Shown here: positions 11,655-22,330 of the stretch, in pieces
How positions within the stretch are numbered: position 1 is the stretch's first letter
Layout: the number at the start of each line of letters is the position of its first letter
Assembly (NCBI GenBank): GCA_033439265.1
Contig: JAVTVX010000019.1
Coordinates: forward strand, 7,261,501-7,325,500
Source of the DNA: Dillenia suffruticosa
Taxonomy: Eukaryota; Streptophyta; Magnoliopsida; Dilleniales; Dilleniaceae
Length of the DNA: 64,000 nucleotides
Direction: 5' to 3'
Notes under the pieces: model-generated
Told to the model about the DNA's origin: nothing
The model's input: the letters and a program-made list of their open reading frames with translations, nothing else
Database searches by the model: none
Made by a program: the position numbers and the translations under genes

Positions 11655-11972
11655 TCTGCATGGGCATCCACGCTTGCCTATGTGGGGCAGGAGTGCCCGC
11701 GTGCTGTGCATGCTCGCGCATGCGCAGCCTTCGTGCGCTTTGCATGTCGGCGCGCACGCAAGCGCCAGCCCATGCTGAGCTCGAGGTCCAGCGCCTGGAC
11801 AGGCGCTCGCCTATGCCAATACAGGCGCTCCCGAGCCAGCATGCCATGCCTGCCTTGCCCGCGCTCGCATGCTGGTGCCCGCCCATGCTCATGGGGAGGC
11901 AAGGGCACACGCATGCGCATGGCACACACGCCCGCACAAGCGCCCACGAGCTCCTTGTGGGCGCCTTTCTAG
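11655..11972. repeat. GC-rich island 3 in the CACTA element
   Basis: About 320 bp of GC-rich DNA, packed with GCATGC, GCGC and GCCC words, open on both strands in several frames. It looks like an expanded relative of the islands at 9.1 and 9.7 kb. The overlapping open frames are mutually exclusive, low complexity in Ala, Arg, His, Cys and Pro, and match no family I know, so I do not call a gene. Confidence 0.7.
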
Positions 11973-12075
11973 TTTTATGCAAAAAGAAGGCAACATTGCT
12001 GCTGCATGGGTTTGAACCGTTGACTTGAAACACAATACAATTCATTTAATTATTATACCTCAACAGGATCTATGC

Positions 12076-12230
12076 AATTTTTTTTTTCTTTTCTTTTCTT
12101 TTCTTTCTTCCTTCCTTGTTATCTCAACCTTTTTTTTTTCTTTTTTTATCTGGTTCTCACTTTTTTTCCCTTTATCTCACCCTCACCTCTATTTTTTTTT
12201 GTTTTTCTTTTCTCATTTGTTATTTTAATA
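12076..12230. repeat. Polypyrimidine (T/C) tract
   Basis: About 150 bp almost free of purines on the plus strand, made of T runs with TTTTC and CTTCCTTCC words. Confidence 0.9.
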
Positions 12231-12542
12231 TATTCAAACCAATTTATTTGAATGATATTTAAATTGAATATTATGAATGAATGATAATTTATTAATTTTA
12301 TATATTTTGAATGGTAAAAATATTTGTGATTAAATATGTAGATTTTTTAAATTAGTAATATATTATAATTTAAATTCCATACTCATTCGAAAAACAAAAA
12401 ATAAGAAAAAAATAAAATACAATTAAATTAATTGAAATAGAATTAATTAAAATAAAATATAATAAAATATAATAGTTGAAATATAAATAAAAATAAAATT
12501 AGATTTAGTGAAATTACAAGCATGAAGTTACCATTAAGCTCA

Positions 12543-12590
12543 TATGCCATGTGGCATGCGTGGCCCCGTGCTGGCATGGCCGGGCGCCTG
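12543..12590. repeat. GC-rich island 4 in the CACTA element
   Basis: A short GC-rich block (GGCATGCGTGGCC, GCTGGCATGGCCGGGCGCC) of the same type as the other three islands. Confidence 0.6.
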
Positions 12591-13079
12591 ATAGCCACTA
12601 ACTTACCACTTAGCATTTAACTATATATCACAAGTTTACCACTAAGTTACGACTATATAAATTTACTTACCTACTTACTATCTACTTACTACCTACTACC
12701 ACCTACTTGCCACCTACTTACCTAGTTAAAACTACTACTATCATAAATTTACTACAACTTACCACTCAGACTATTTTCAAATATAAAGGTATATGCTACA
12801 AATATGATAACGATACAATATATACATTAGTATAAATTGAATTTGTATAAATAGTTTGTTCTAACAGTGAGAATTGAATATAGTTTTAAAAGATAGTAGA
12901 ATTTCTATGTTACCATATATCTAAAACCTATGAAAACAGTACTGTATATTGAGACTGTTTTTAAACCATGCCAAAAAGACTATTACATTTACTAACCATA
13001 ATTTTTAACCATCACAATTGAATATTGCTTTACCGACGGTTGTGTAGTATCTTTACAGACAGTTGTTAAATTTTTCTTC

Positions 13080-13203
13080 ACGGACATTTTAGTCGGTTGG
13101 GAAAGCCTTATATTCTTTGACGATTTCGTTATAAGCCGTCTCTATAAAGTATAAAAACCGTGACTAAAAGTTACCGTCGACATAATACTTTAATTTTATA
13201 GTG
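13080..13203. repeat. CACTA right terminal and subterminal repeats
   Basis: The plus strand ends ...TAATTTTATAGTG, the inverted CACTA terminus. ACCGTCG, CCGTGAC and GACGGTT words crowd the preceding 180 bp. Confidence 0.8.
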
Positions 13204-13206
13204 TTT

Positions 13207-14109
13207 CCTCATCGAAAGTGATTCTCAATCAGTGATTGACTATGTATTTACTATTATATTTAAATCCTAACATAAATAAATATAATAGACCGATCGATAA
13301 ATACTATACAATGATACAATATCGATTGATATTTCTTTTCCTAAACTTGAATCCATTAGCAATTCAGCCATTTTTTTAAATTCACCCCTTAGACCTTAAT
13401 TATCTTCCAGATTATAGGTAAACAGAATAAATTAGCAAACACTGAACTAAAATTTCTCGAAACAGTCAAAAGTAATAAGAGTATAAGAGATCTCACCCAA
13501 TAAATCTCAAGTCTCACAAAGTGGGAAAGGGGATTGCAATAACACTGTCGTCTCAAATAATTACTCCCACTATCCCATTGTCATTTTATCCTACGTAGTA
13601 TGAGACACGTGTTACAGTATTATTCTCCTATTTCTCAAAAGGTTATATGTCAAAGTTCTCTAAGAAAGAGTGTCTCAAAGACAATATCACTAGACGTAGT
13701 TGATATCTGAGATATCAAATCTGACTAGTTACAGACAACATAGATGTGAGTATTTTCATGTCGGTCATAACACTTATGACCTCATCTTGAATACATATCA
13801 AGGTTACTTACATTCTAACAGGGTTACTCTCAAAACCTCTTACAACTAAAAACAATCTCATCCCCATTCACTCAGAGTTAGAGGTGATCATTCGTGTGAG
13901 AGAGTTGACCTTGCTTGCTTGACATATCTTTTAATCACATCATATCAAAGAATATATAATAAAAAATAAGTGCATTTAATAAAAAATATAATAACTCATG
14001 TGTGACTATATAATAAACAAGAATCGTATATATAAAAGTAATAAATATCAACATTGTCAATACAGTACAAAATGAGAAATATCAAAATATATGTAAATCC
14101 AATGACTCT
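13207..14109 (-). other. 3' noncoding region of the minus-strand copia element
   Basis: The part at 13207-13560 is homologous in reverse complement to window positions 1-240. The rest, up to the RNase H end, has no coding signal. Confidence 0.6.
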
Positions 14110-14450
14110 CTATATCCTATAAACAAGTCTCTAGCAATGGATTTGATGAAGGGGTCATCTACTATACTGTGTGTAGAAGTGTACTTATGGTTATTTCATC
14201 ATTCTCGATGATATCTCTTACGAATTTGTATCTGGTGTCACTATATTTAGTTCTATTATGATACTTAGGGTCTCGAGTATAGGTGATAGCGGTCTGATTA
14301 TTACAGTAGATTATTATTGGTTTTTCACTATCTGTCACAATCTCTAAGTCATCCAATAGTCTCCTGATCCAAAGACTCTCGTGAACTGCAACTGAGCAAG
14401 TCACGAACTCAACCTCAATCGTAGATAGAACTACATAGGTTTGTTTTTTA
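14110..14450 (-). pseudogene. Copia RNase H remnant
   Basis: The minus strand at 14404-14162 reads SLWIRRLLDDLEI, then IIIYCNNQTAITYTRDP, then the TKYSDTRYKFVRDIIEN block, in the order seen in copia RNase H. The usual C-D-N-Q active-site motif is C-N-N-Q here, a D to N change that removes a catalytic Asp. Beyond 14162 the frame continues with a DPFIKSIARDLF tail after a frame change. It is the C-terminal domain of the same polyprotein as the following entries. Confidence 0.85.
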
Positions 14451-15600
14451 CTGTTTCAAGAAATGGCACCATCATTGAGCAAGAAGATAAAACCTAATAT
14501 CGATTTGCGTTTATTTAGATCACCGTCCCAATTGGCGTCTCAATATCCTACAAAGCGCAAACCACCTCCTTCGTAACACAAAGAGAAACTTGCAGTTCTC
14601 TTGAGATATCTGAAAATCCTTTTTACTACTCTTTAGTGACTTCTTTTAGGTTTTGATTGATATCTACTTATTAGATCCACTGCATAACAAATGTCTGGTC
14701 GTATACACAACATTGCATACATTAAATTTCTCACTGCATTGGAATAAGGGATTTTGCTCATTTATCTTACTTTTTCCTGAATTTTGGGACACATCTGACA
14801 ACTCAGTCTATCACACTTGACGATAGGAGTATTTATAAGATTACAATTGCTCATCCCAAAGTGTTTGGGAATTTTTTTAATGTAGGTCTCTTGTGAAAGA
14901 GACAACATCTGTATTCGAGCGATCCATTTGGATCTTAATTCCGAAAATGAACTCAGCTTAACCTATTCCTTCATGTTGAAACTCGATGATAACCATGGCT
15001 TAATAGTCATCATATATTCAATGTTATTTCCTACCAACATTATATTGTCCACAGATAAAGATAGAATAATAAAAGAGTTATCGGAACGTATCAAATAAAC
15101 ACAGTGATCCTCCTCGATTGTTGTAAAGCCATAAGATATCACCTCTTCATGAAATCTCAGATACCACCGCCTGGATAACTACTTTTGATCGTATATTGGC
15201 TTGTGAAGTCGACGGACCTTATCCTCCTGACCTATTAGAATGAATCCAGAGGGTTGCTCAATGTAGATCTCTTTATCCAAACTTCTATTAAGGGAAGCGG
15301 TCATTACATCCATTTGGTATAACTCTAGATACATCCTCGCGATAATTACCAAGAGTAAATGGATCGATGTAAATTTGACTACAGGAGAGAGAGTCTACAC
15401 GTAGTCAATACCCTTTGTCTACATGTAACTACCCTTGGCTACTAGGAGGGTCTTGTATCTTTCTATCGATTCGTCTATCTTTTTTTTGATTTTGAGAACC
15501 CATTTGTTCACAATTACCTTTTTATCCTCAGGTAAGTCAACTAGGTCCTAGACCCTATTGACTTTTTTGGATTCTATCTCCTCATGCTGCCCTTTAACCA
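14451..15600 (-). pseudogene. Copia reverse transcriptase remnant, active site VDN
   Basis: RT of the minus-strand copia. Segments recognisable on the minus strand include the region corresponding to the YVDD box near 15043-15065, which reads LSVDNIMLVGNN instead of YVDDILLIGN. The second catalytic Asp is Asn, and the Tyr is lost. Near 15600-15640 the opening AKTFKEALEGPMKDRW precedes the RT as in other copia elements. Many stops interrupt it. Confidence 0.8.
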
Positions 15601-15717
15601 TCGGTCCTTCATAGGACCCTCAAGAGCCTCCTTAAATGTTTTAGCCTTTTCATCACACTCGGGAGTCACAATAAGAATCTCATCGTCAATTAGAAAATGA
15701 TGTTATGGTACTTGTCT

Positions 15718-16683
15718 TCATCTACTCCTATGAGGAGAGGGAGCCTTTTCACCTCTAGATGATTCACTCCCACTAGGATCAAGATTCTTAACCGGTTCTT
15801 GAGTCCTGCCACTGGGCTCAGTTGAGCTGTTAGGGCCGCCCATCTCATACAAGGTTAAGTCCCGATTGATTTTGCCTCTTTTAAGGAAATCATTTTCCAG
15901 AAACATGGTATTACAAGACTCTATCTTAGTGACTATGTCATCCGTATGCTCACCTAGGAACACATATCCCTTGGAATGTTCAGAATATCTTATAAAGATA
16001 TACTTCTTTCCTCGAGTGCCTAACTTACCGTGTGGATGCGAGGAATTGTGAACATACACGGCACAATCCTATGGCCTCAAATAGTTAAGGTGAAACCGCC
16101 TCCCTATTTAAAGCTCATATGGGGTACTGACAACCGACTTTGTTGAAACACGATTGAGGATACAGACAACAATCAATAATACATCTCCCCAATGAAAGAT
16201 GAGCAAATTGGCATGCGTCATCATAGATCTCACCATCTCCAACAGAATCTTACTCATTCTCTAAGTTACTCTATTCTGTTGGAGAGTAGTAGAAATAGTC
16301 AACTGTATCATAATACTCTTATCAAAACAGAATAATTTGAACTGCTCAAATGGATATTTGCTCCCTCGATCGGTTATGAGAGTTTTTACTCTCAAATCTA
16401 ACTGATTCTCAATCTCGTTAATAAACCTCTTAAAACACTCCAATACTTTAGACTTATACGAGATCAGATAGTCGTAACCGAAACGCATATAATTGTCTAT
16501 AAACATAATAAAATACATGATTCTATTTTGAACTCTCACATTCATAGGCCCATAAATATCAGAGTATACTAACTGTAATGAAGTCCCAACTCTTATTGTC
16601 TTTCCAATTGATTTTCTTGTGGCTTTGTTGGCTAGGCAAAAATCATATAGGGACAACTTGATCTTAGTTAGCAGGCCCAACAA
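15718..16683 (-). pseudogene. Copia integrase remnant
   Basis: The integrase would insert the cDNA into the host genome. The minus strand at 16683-16261 holds the core: LVYSDIYGPMNV (first catalytic Asp), a FIDNYMRFGYDY stretch, and TLITDRGSKYPFEQFKLF (second Asp), ending with QQNRVT where elements normally have HQN(G)V.ER; the catalytic Glu side is cut by a stop. The segment 16059-15718 is the C-terminal tail with GTRGKKYIFIRYSEHSKGYVF, then a low-complexity linker to RT with a PSG-rich sequence. Several frame breaks separate these parts. Confidence 0.85.
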
Positions 16684-16904
16684 GCCACTCCAGCTAACTA
16701 GTTTATCCTCTCTTAACCTTTGTGACCAAGTTTACTATGCCAAATAGTAACATCATTAACTACGCTATCAAATGTAAAGGCAATAGGAGATAAATGAGTA
16801 ATATCATTAAAAGAAACTATATCCGATGCATATAGTCCATTATAGACTAAATCAGTATAAATCAAAGAACCGTTAAATTTAACAAAAACTCCAGAGTTTT
16901 CCAT
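16684..16904 (-). pseudogene. Copia GAG-pre-integrase domain remnant
   Basis: The minus strand reads SLIYTDLVYNGLYASD, then TIWHSKLGHKG. The L(Y).L and WH.RLGH pattern with a conserved His pair is the zinc-binding domain ahead of copia integrases. It sits directly upstream of the integrase core in the proper order. Confidence 0.75.
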
Positions 16905-17074
16905 GAAAACAGAATATCCTAATCAATCATGACAAACTACAAATACGAAATTTTGCTAAATCTCGGGAGCATATAAAATATCATATAAATATAGAATTTG
17001 CTTACTTCACAGCATTAGCTTATATGTATCCATTCCTCTAATAGTCACAAATACTCCGTTCCCCACATATAGCC

Positions 17075-17165
17075 TCCTCACATTGGGACTCAATGGGCGG
17101 AACTCCATGTATGCGCTCTTATCATAAGCTACATGGTCGGTGGCTCCTAAGTCTATAATCTACAA
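17075..17165 (-). pseudogene. Copia aspartic protease remnant, DLG instead of DSG
   Basis: The minus strand reads IIDLGATDHVAYDKSAYMEF, matching the copia protease opening 'DSGASDH'. The catalytic triplet D-S/T-G is D-L-G, a change expected to abolish or badly impair cleavage. It lies between the zinc knuckle and the GAG-pre-integrase domain, as in copia polyproteins. Confidence 0.8.
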
Positions 17166-17229
17166 ATGAGATGAGTCTATAAGTATCACAATAGATGAAA
17201 CAAAACTCAAACCATATAAAGAAGCCACA

Positions 17230-18057
17230 CTCATGAGTGAAATGCCTAAACTTGCAACATGCGTAACACTTGACTTTGCTCTTACCAATCTCTTTCTTCC
17301 TGCGTTTTTGTCCTTTGTCGTCGGTCTTAACAAATAGCTTCTTCTTGCCATGGCCTATAGTTTTCTTTTCATGCTTGCGCCATTTGCTGGTACCTCAGGA
17401 GCGCTTACTCGACTTCGCCAGGTAAGCATGACTTGAAACAGATCTAACCACCTCTTGGCGCTCCTCCTTGAGCTCACAGTGTTTATTCACATCCATGAAA
17501 GTATGAATATTCTTAGTGTGTGTGAGGTAGATCTTAACAACCTCCTAGAAGTCGGGTAGAGATTGGATCACTCATAATACCTGAAACTTATCTAATAGTG
17601 GCTCCCCCATATTCTTCAAAGAAGTGATCATACTCCATATTTACATGAAATGCTGTTTCATGTTATGATCCAATATTTTCTTATAGGTAATAAACCCATA
17701 GGTTATCATCATAAACTTAGGAGCTGATCGGGAGTCAAAATACTCTTTGAGAGCAAATTAGACCGATATCGTAGTAAAATACTACACATAAATAGAGATC
17801 ATATCATCGTGCATGCTACTCAGAAGAATTGCCCTAACTTGATCATCATTTCTCTTCCATGCATGAAACGTCTCCTGATCCTGTCTCGCCTAAGGCGTGG
17901 TACCCTCCCTGAGGTCTTTGATCTCGTGCTGTAGACCCTTTGCTAGTTCTTGTTCCTCAAAGACAAATTGAACCTTTCGATGTCAAATCTCATAATTGTC
18001 ACCGATCAATTTGTCCTTTTTCATGAGATTAAGCACGATAGTTTTTGTTACAGCCAT
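17230..18057 (-). pseudogene. Copia gag remnant with zinc knuckle
   Basis: Reading begins at an ATG at 18057-18055 with MAVTKTIVLNLMKKDKLIG, then FVFEEQELAKGL, then DQETFHAWKRNDDQVRAILL and SSMHDDMIS, which are copia gag motifs. The C-terminal part, about 17278-17237, reads CYACCKFRHFTHEC, a C-x2-C-x4-H-x4-C zinc knuckle used to bind element RNA. Stops and frameshifts break it in several places (for example just after GDNYEI and GTTP). Confidence 0.85.
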
Positions 18058-18945
18058 TGTTTCTGTTACATAGAAAAGAGAAACGTTAGTGATATGTGAT
18101 ACTTATTTTTACAATTTTGTGTACCCTACGAATCAATAAATGCTAAATGATTTGAGTATAGACTCCAAAGTGAGTGTATGAATCAATGGACATCATACAC
18201 TACAATCTGGGATCACATCTTATCATCCAGATTTGGATTCCGTACACAAAAAACCCATAAAGAGTCACATAAATAGATGTGGGATGCTCAGAAAATTGAG
18301 AAAATCCAATCCAGGAAACTTAACATACCGCCCGGCGTCCCATGAGCCGCCACGCGCCAGCTGTATGTTGCCACAGCAATCTGGCACATGTGCTAAACGC
18401 TAATTTGTTGAAACCCTAATTGTTGAAAAAATTTGACCAACGACTCATATGTGCTTGATAATGAAGCATACAAATAGCAATTCGTTATTATTTAAGTCGT
18501 ACTATCCCGGCCATGCATTTTATTTCATAAAAGAAAATCTATTATCATACCATATGTTTAGGGAAAAGAATCCCATCTTTAATACAAAAACGGTCTGCAA
18601 ACAATTGATCATAGGCACATAAACCTGTATTTATCATGGATGCATTAGTATCAGGAAATCCTGACTATTTGCATGTGAGATTAAAAGTATCCTCAGGGGT
18701 CAGGACCATATTAGTATTAGGAAAAGTAACGATGGACTGATGATGCCCAATTAAGAGTCCATCGTTCACAAACTTTTATAATATTTCTTAATTAATAAAT
18801 TTCATCACTAGTATACTCAAACTTTTGAAAAATAAAATTTTTATTAAAATATTAAGGGCAAAATTATAAAATTAGGTATACAAATTATGTAAATAGTTAT
18901 AATATAACTATTTAATATATAAATCTAAAGAATATAACTGACAAT
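18058..18945 (-). other. Unassigned, probably LTR and leader DNA of adjacent copia elements
   Basis: No coding sequence is seen. The right edge (about 18945) abuts a polypurine tract and, read on the minus strand, starts TGTCAG, so an LTR should begin here. Its end was not found. An 11-bp inverted repeat AACGATGGACT/AGTCCATCGTT lies at about 18728-18771. The left part holds the leader of the element whose gag starts at 18057. Confidence 0.4.
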
Positions 18946-18966
18946 CTCTCACTTGCACTAGAGTAA

Positions 18967-19234
18967 ATCATGACAGCATCTCAAACCCAACTTCTCAAGA
19001 TGTCTTTCAAGCTGCTTTGTGATACAGGTTTAGTGAATGGACTAACTATATGATCTGCCAAAGCTATTTTCTGCATGGCTATATCGACTTTTCCAATAGT
19101 TCGTGAATAATATGAAATCTCCTCTTAATATATTTGGATTTCTAGTGAGATATGGATTCTTTTACTTGTGTAATAACTCAATTATTGTCACAGAAAAGAG
19201 GATCTGATGACTCAATGAAGGAAACCACCTGAAA
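18967..19234 (-). pseudogene. Copia RNase H tail
   Basis: The minus strand has SSDPLFCDNN, then VITQVKESISH, SKYIKRRFHIIHELLEK, and, after frame changes, a C-terminal SLKDILRSW-like end before the PPT. The order CDN, HxRTKHI, HFIRE is that of the copia RNase H C-terminus. The frame has many stops. Confidence 0.7.
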
Positions 19235-19393
19235 TTTGGTTACGAACTTCTAAATGCAAATAGCTTCTTAATCCAAACGGTATCATCGGACGATTGAGGC
19301 GAGTGGGCAAAAGACTGAAGCCATGGGCAATCTATGGCTTGATGTTTAGTGCAAAATATAATTGACATTGGAGGACAAGCTGAGAAGCAACGA
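19235..19393 (-). pseudogene. Copia gag zinc-knuckle fragment
   Basis: Two minus-strand frames together give CQLY... and KHQAIDCPW, a degraded C-x2-C-x4-H-x4-C knuckle (second Cys changed to Tyr, one frameshift) followed by a QSFAHSPQSSDD linker. It continues the gag at 24183-24600 across the gypsy insertion. Confidence 0.65.
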
Positions 19394-19646
19394 TGTTTGA
19401 TACATGATAGAGGAAGTAGAGAGTAGAGAAAGAAGAGAAATTCAGATTTCTGATCAAATTCTTTCTTGCTTGCCCTCCTACTCTCCTTGTGAGTTACATT
19501 CATACACGTGACAATTTCCCTCCACTCATAACTAACTTCTCTCACTCTCTTTTCCTTGCCTTTTCCCCCACCTACTCTAACAACCCAACAGAATCCTCTT
19601 TAATACAACAACCCAACAGAAATAACAAAATAGTTTCCACATATCA
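19394..19646 (-). repeat. 3' LTR of the gypsy chromovirus
   Basis: 253 bp, TG...CA. It matches 23934-24182 along its whole length except the first bases (TGTTTGATACATGATAG against TGTTACGTGATAG). Confidence 0.9.
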
Positions 19647-19658
19647 ACTCCCCTCTGC
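19647..19658 (-). other. Gypsy polypurine tract
   Basis: The minus strand reads GCAGAGGGGAGT immediately before the LTR start TGATATGTGG. Confidence 0.8.
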
Positions 19659-19679
19659 TAAAACTGTTTCTTGTCCTAA

Positions 19680-20034
19680 AGGTTTATGTCTGGAAATTTC
19701 TTCTGAATATCATAATAGAACTCCCAAGTAGCCTCATCCTCTAGTCCATTCTCCATTGAGCAAGAATTTGAGTAGCAGCTTGGTTTCCTCTTTGAACTAT
19801 TCGCCTATCCAGAATGTGAATTGGTATAGCTGCTAAAGCATCCATCGATTGAGGTAGCTGTAGTTGCACTGTTTCATTGGTTCCTATCCTCTTCTTGAGC
19901 TTGGAAACATGACAAGTTGGGAGTATCTGACTTCCTAGCGGTAACTGCAACTTGTAGGCTGCGGATCCTATCATCTGCAGTATTTGGAAAGGGCCATAGT
20001 ACAAAAACTGTAATTTGTTAGTCTTTCTAAACAT
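19680..20034 (-). pseudogene. Gypsy integrase C-terminus and chromodomain
   Basis: The minus strand reads KLQFLYYGPFQILQMIGSAA, a GPF/Y motif of chromovirus integrases, then PTCHVSKLKK, then HILDRRIVQRGNQAATQILA and QW, the start of a chromodomain. After a frameshift near 19740 it continues LEDEATWEFYYDIQKKFP, the rest of the chromodomain. Chromodomains guide integration toward heterochromatin by binding methylated histone H3. Here the frameshift separates the two halves. Confidence 0.85.
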
Positions 20035-20900
20035 ACCTCCCTACTTGAAAGGTTGCAATTTGACATACACCCACTCCCCCACTTAGAACTCCCTTTTTGT
20101 TCTTCGTTTGTTTGCTAGGCTCTTCATTCGATCTTGTACCCTCTGCAAATTTTCCCACAGCAATCTAATCATTTCCTCCCTTTCTCTTAGCTTCTGATCA
20201 ACTGTAGGCAGAACTTCATCTTTGGGAACATACGGAATGTACAACAACGGTTTATATCCATACAACACCTCAAAAGGAGTGTACTTTGTAAAGCTAGGAC
20301 AATTAATGTTACACCATAATTCAGCCAAAGGTAACCATTGCACCTATTTGTTCAGACAATCTCTTGTCATACACCTTAGATAAGTTTCCAAGCATCTATT
20401 TACCATATCTGTTTGGCCGTCACTTTGCGGATGGTATGCCGTAGAGTAATGTAGGTCGATACCTTGTTTTTTACAAAATTTTTGCCAAAATCTACTAAGA
20501 AAGATAGTATCCCTATCACTTATTATCACTTTCGGCTATCCATGGAGTTTATAGACATTTTCAATGTATGCTTGTGCTAGTTCTGCTGCTGTAAAAGGGT
20601 GTTGTAGTGCAATGAAATGCACATACTTACTTAGACGATTCACCACCACATAGATCACGTCCTTTCCCATAGATTTAGGAAGTTCTTCAATAAAGTCCAT
20701 TGTCACTTCCTCCTATACTCCTTCGGGAATTGGTAATGGCTGTAAAAGTCCAAAGGATGCAGTCCGGTCATATTTGCATCTTTGGCAAATTTCACATTCT
20801 CGAATGATTCTCCGAATGTCCTTCTTTAACCCCTTCCAATAAAACATACTTGCAATCTTTTTGGTAGTAGCTCCTACACCCAAATGTCCTCCCACAGGAG
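20035..20900 (-). pseudogene. Gypsy integrase core and zinc domain
   Basis: The zinc-binding end (20895-20713) has GGHLGVGATTKKI and CEICQRCKYD (HHCC). The core follows with TMDFIEELPKS (first Asp), then KVIISDRDTIFLSRFWQ (second Asp) and TAYHPQSDGQTDMVNRCLE (Glu replaced region, typical E.VN..LE now D.VN). Stops at VxEEVTMD, HGxPKV and NKxVQW are TAG where relatives have TGG; another is TAG for CAG near 20045. Downstream, WCNINCPSFTKYTPFEVLYG is the conserved 'YNTSYHSSIGMTPFE' equivalent. Confidence 0.9.
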
Positions 20901-20999
20901 AGTTATATATGTTTTCAATGATTCTCCTTCATAGTTCTTCCACTTGACCGACCACTAGTTTCTCTTTCCTTTTAAGTAAGCCTTGCGACCACCTGTATA

Positions 21000-21732
21000 T
21001 CTTATCACCTTCCTTGTCCTCCTTAATTTGATCTATCAGCTGTCGTAGCTTCTCATCCTTTTCCCAACTTTACTTAATTTCCTCAAGTAGTGTGGGATGG
21101 ATAGCTAACAGAGTTAATGCTAACAATTCAATTCCCGGCACTCTTGATAAGGCATCAACAACAACATTTTCCTTCCCCTGCTTGTGACAAATTTCATAAT
21201 CAAAGGCCAACAACTTAGTCAGCCACTTAAGTTGGCTTGCGCTATATACCTTTTATGTAAGGAGATATTTGAGGTTTTGGTGGTCTGTACAAACAATGAA
21301 ATGTCTTCCTAACAGGTAATGCCTCCATCTTGTTATTGAAAACACCAAGGCCATCAACTCTCTGTCATACACCGACAATCCACGATGTTTTTCTTCTTAT
21401 AGTCCCTTACTCAGATAGGCGATAGGATGAGCATTCTGCATGAGCACAACACCAATTCCATGGTTGCTAGCATTAGTCTCGACAACGAATGTCTGTTGAA
21501 AATTAGGAAGAGCTGGTACTGGGGCTATAACAAGTGCTTCTTTCAATTGATCAAAGGCAGCTTGTGCTTGTGCACTCCAAGTAAACTGCTCCTTCTTGAC
21601 CAGATCATTTAGTGGCCTACTAATCTGTCCAAAACCATGAACAAATCACTTATAATATCCTGCCAATCCTAAGAAATTTTGTAGTTGTTTTACATCACTT
21701 GGCACTGGCCAATCCTTTACTACTTTAACTTT
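21000..21732 (-). pseudogene. Gypsy RNase H remnant
   Basis: On the minus strand the motif HFIVCTDHQNLKYLLT lies near 21310-21255, followed by SQLKWLTKLLAFDYEICHK, the standard gypsy RNase H signature 'TDHQSLKYL...Q..W...L..YDFEI.Y'. The N-terminal part, around 21430-21620, keeps the 'F..LK.AL..AP.L' and 'ASN.GIGVVLMQ' type sequence with interruptions. Stops break the reading. Confidence 0.8.
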
Positions 21733-22330
21733 CTAAGGATCTTTGGATACCCCTTGGTCACTAATGATGTGGCCAAGATACTCCACTTTGGGTTGAGCAA
21801 AGCAACATTTACTCTCCTTTGCAAACAAACAATGCTTCTGTAATAGCTTCAGCGTTACTTTCAGGTATTGCAAATGCTCCTTCAAACTACGACTAAAAAC
21901 TAATATGTCATCAAAGAACATCAAGATAAATTTACAAAGATGTTCCCCAAAGACATCATTCATCAATTGCTGAAAGGTAGTAGGAGCATTGGATAACCCA
22001 AAGGGCATTACCGCAAACTCATAATGACCATCATGAGTTTTGAATGCTGTTTTATACATATCCTTTGGGTACATTTGAATTTGATAATAACCGAAGCGTA
22101 AGTCGATCTTTGAGAAAATAATAACACCATGTAACTCATTTAACAATTCTTCTATAAGCGGGATAGGATACTTATTTTTTACAGTATTGCTGTTCAAGGC
22201 TCTATAGTCTACACACATCCTCCAGCTGCCATCTTTCTTCTTGACGAGCACCCCCAGTGATGAGTTTGGACTAGGGCTTGGCTGAATCACACCTGTACTT
22301 AATATCTCTTTGATTAATTTCTCTAGGGCA
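21733..22330 (-). pseudogene. Gypsy reverse transcriptase
   Basis: One minus-strand frame of 185 codons (22290-21733) carries consecutive RT blocks: VKKKDGSWRMCVDYRALN, then KYPIPLIEELLNELHG, FSKIDLRFGYYQI, MPFGLSNAPTTFQQLMNDVF, and the catalytic FILMFFDDILVFSRS (FxDD-type box normal for chromoviruses). EYLGHIIS near the end leads into the thumb. The upstream fingers are out of frame and the whole polyprotein is broken, but this block is the best kept of the element. Confidence 0.9.

Larger units (their letters stand above)
7086..13203 (-). mobile_element. CACTA (En/Spm-type) DNA transposon, 6118 bp
   Basis: The left end reads CACTACAAAATAA and the right end, on the minus strand, CACTATAAAATTAA, so both termini carry the CACTA signature. 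TTT lies directly outside both ends (7083-7085 and 13204-13206), the 3-bp duplication CACTA elements make. Subterminal DNA at both ends is dense in short ACCG/CGGT/GACGG words, as expected for transposase-binding repeats. A DUF4216-type transposase-associated remnant is on the minus strand at 10195-10665. No intact transposase is left, so the element is non-autonomous. It sits inside the 3' noncoding part of a copia element. Confidence 0.9.
6318..18057 (-). mobile_element. Minus-strand Ty1/copia element split by a CACTA transposon
   Basis: The element reads right to left: gag start at 18057, zinc knuckle, protease, GAG-pre-integrase, integrase, RT, RNase H (to about 14110), 3' noncoding region, polypurine tract (6846-6857) and 3' LTR (6318-6845). 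A CACTA transposon (7086-13203) interrupts the 3' noncoding region. Removing it rejoins sequence colinear with window positions 1-466, which proves the two sides belong together. All coding parts are broken by stops and frameshifts. The 5' LTR is not identified; the DNA right of the gag start does not match the 3' LTR. Confidence 0.8.

Noticed and set aside
11635..12045. Overlapping open frames on both strands, up to 136 codons, in the CACTA element
   Set aside because: Same compositional cause; no motif, and frames on opposite strands cover the same GC-rich island.
18058..18945. 5' LTR of the minus-strand copia element
   Set aside because: No stretch here aligned by eye with the 3' LTR at 6318-6845 or with 467-907.
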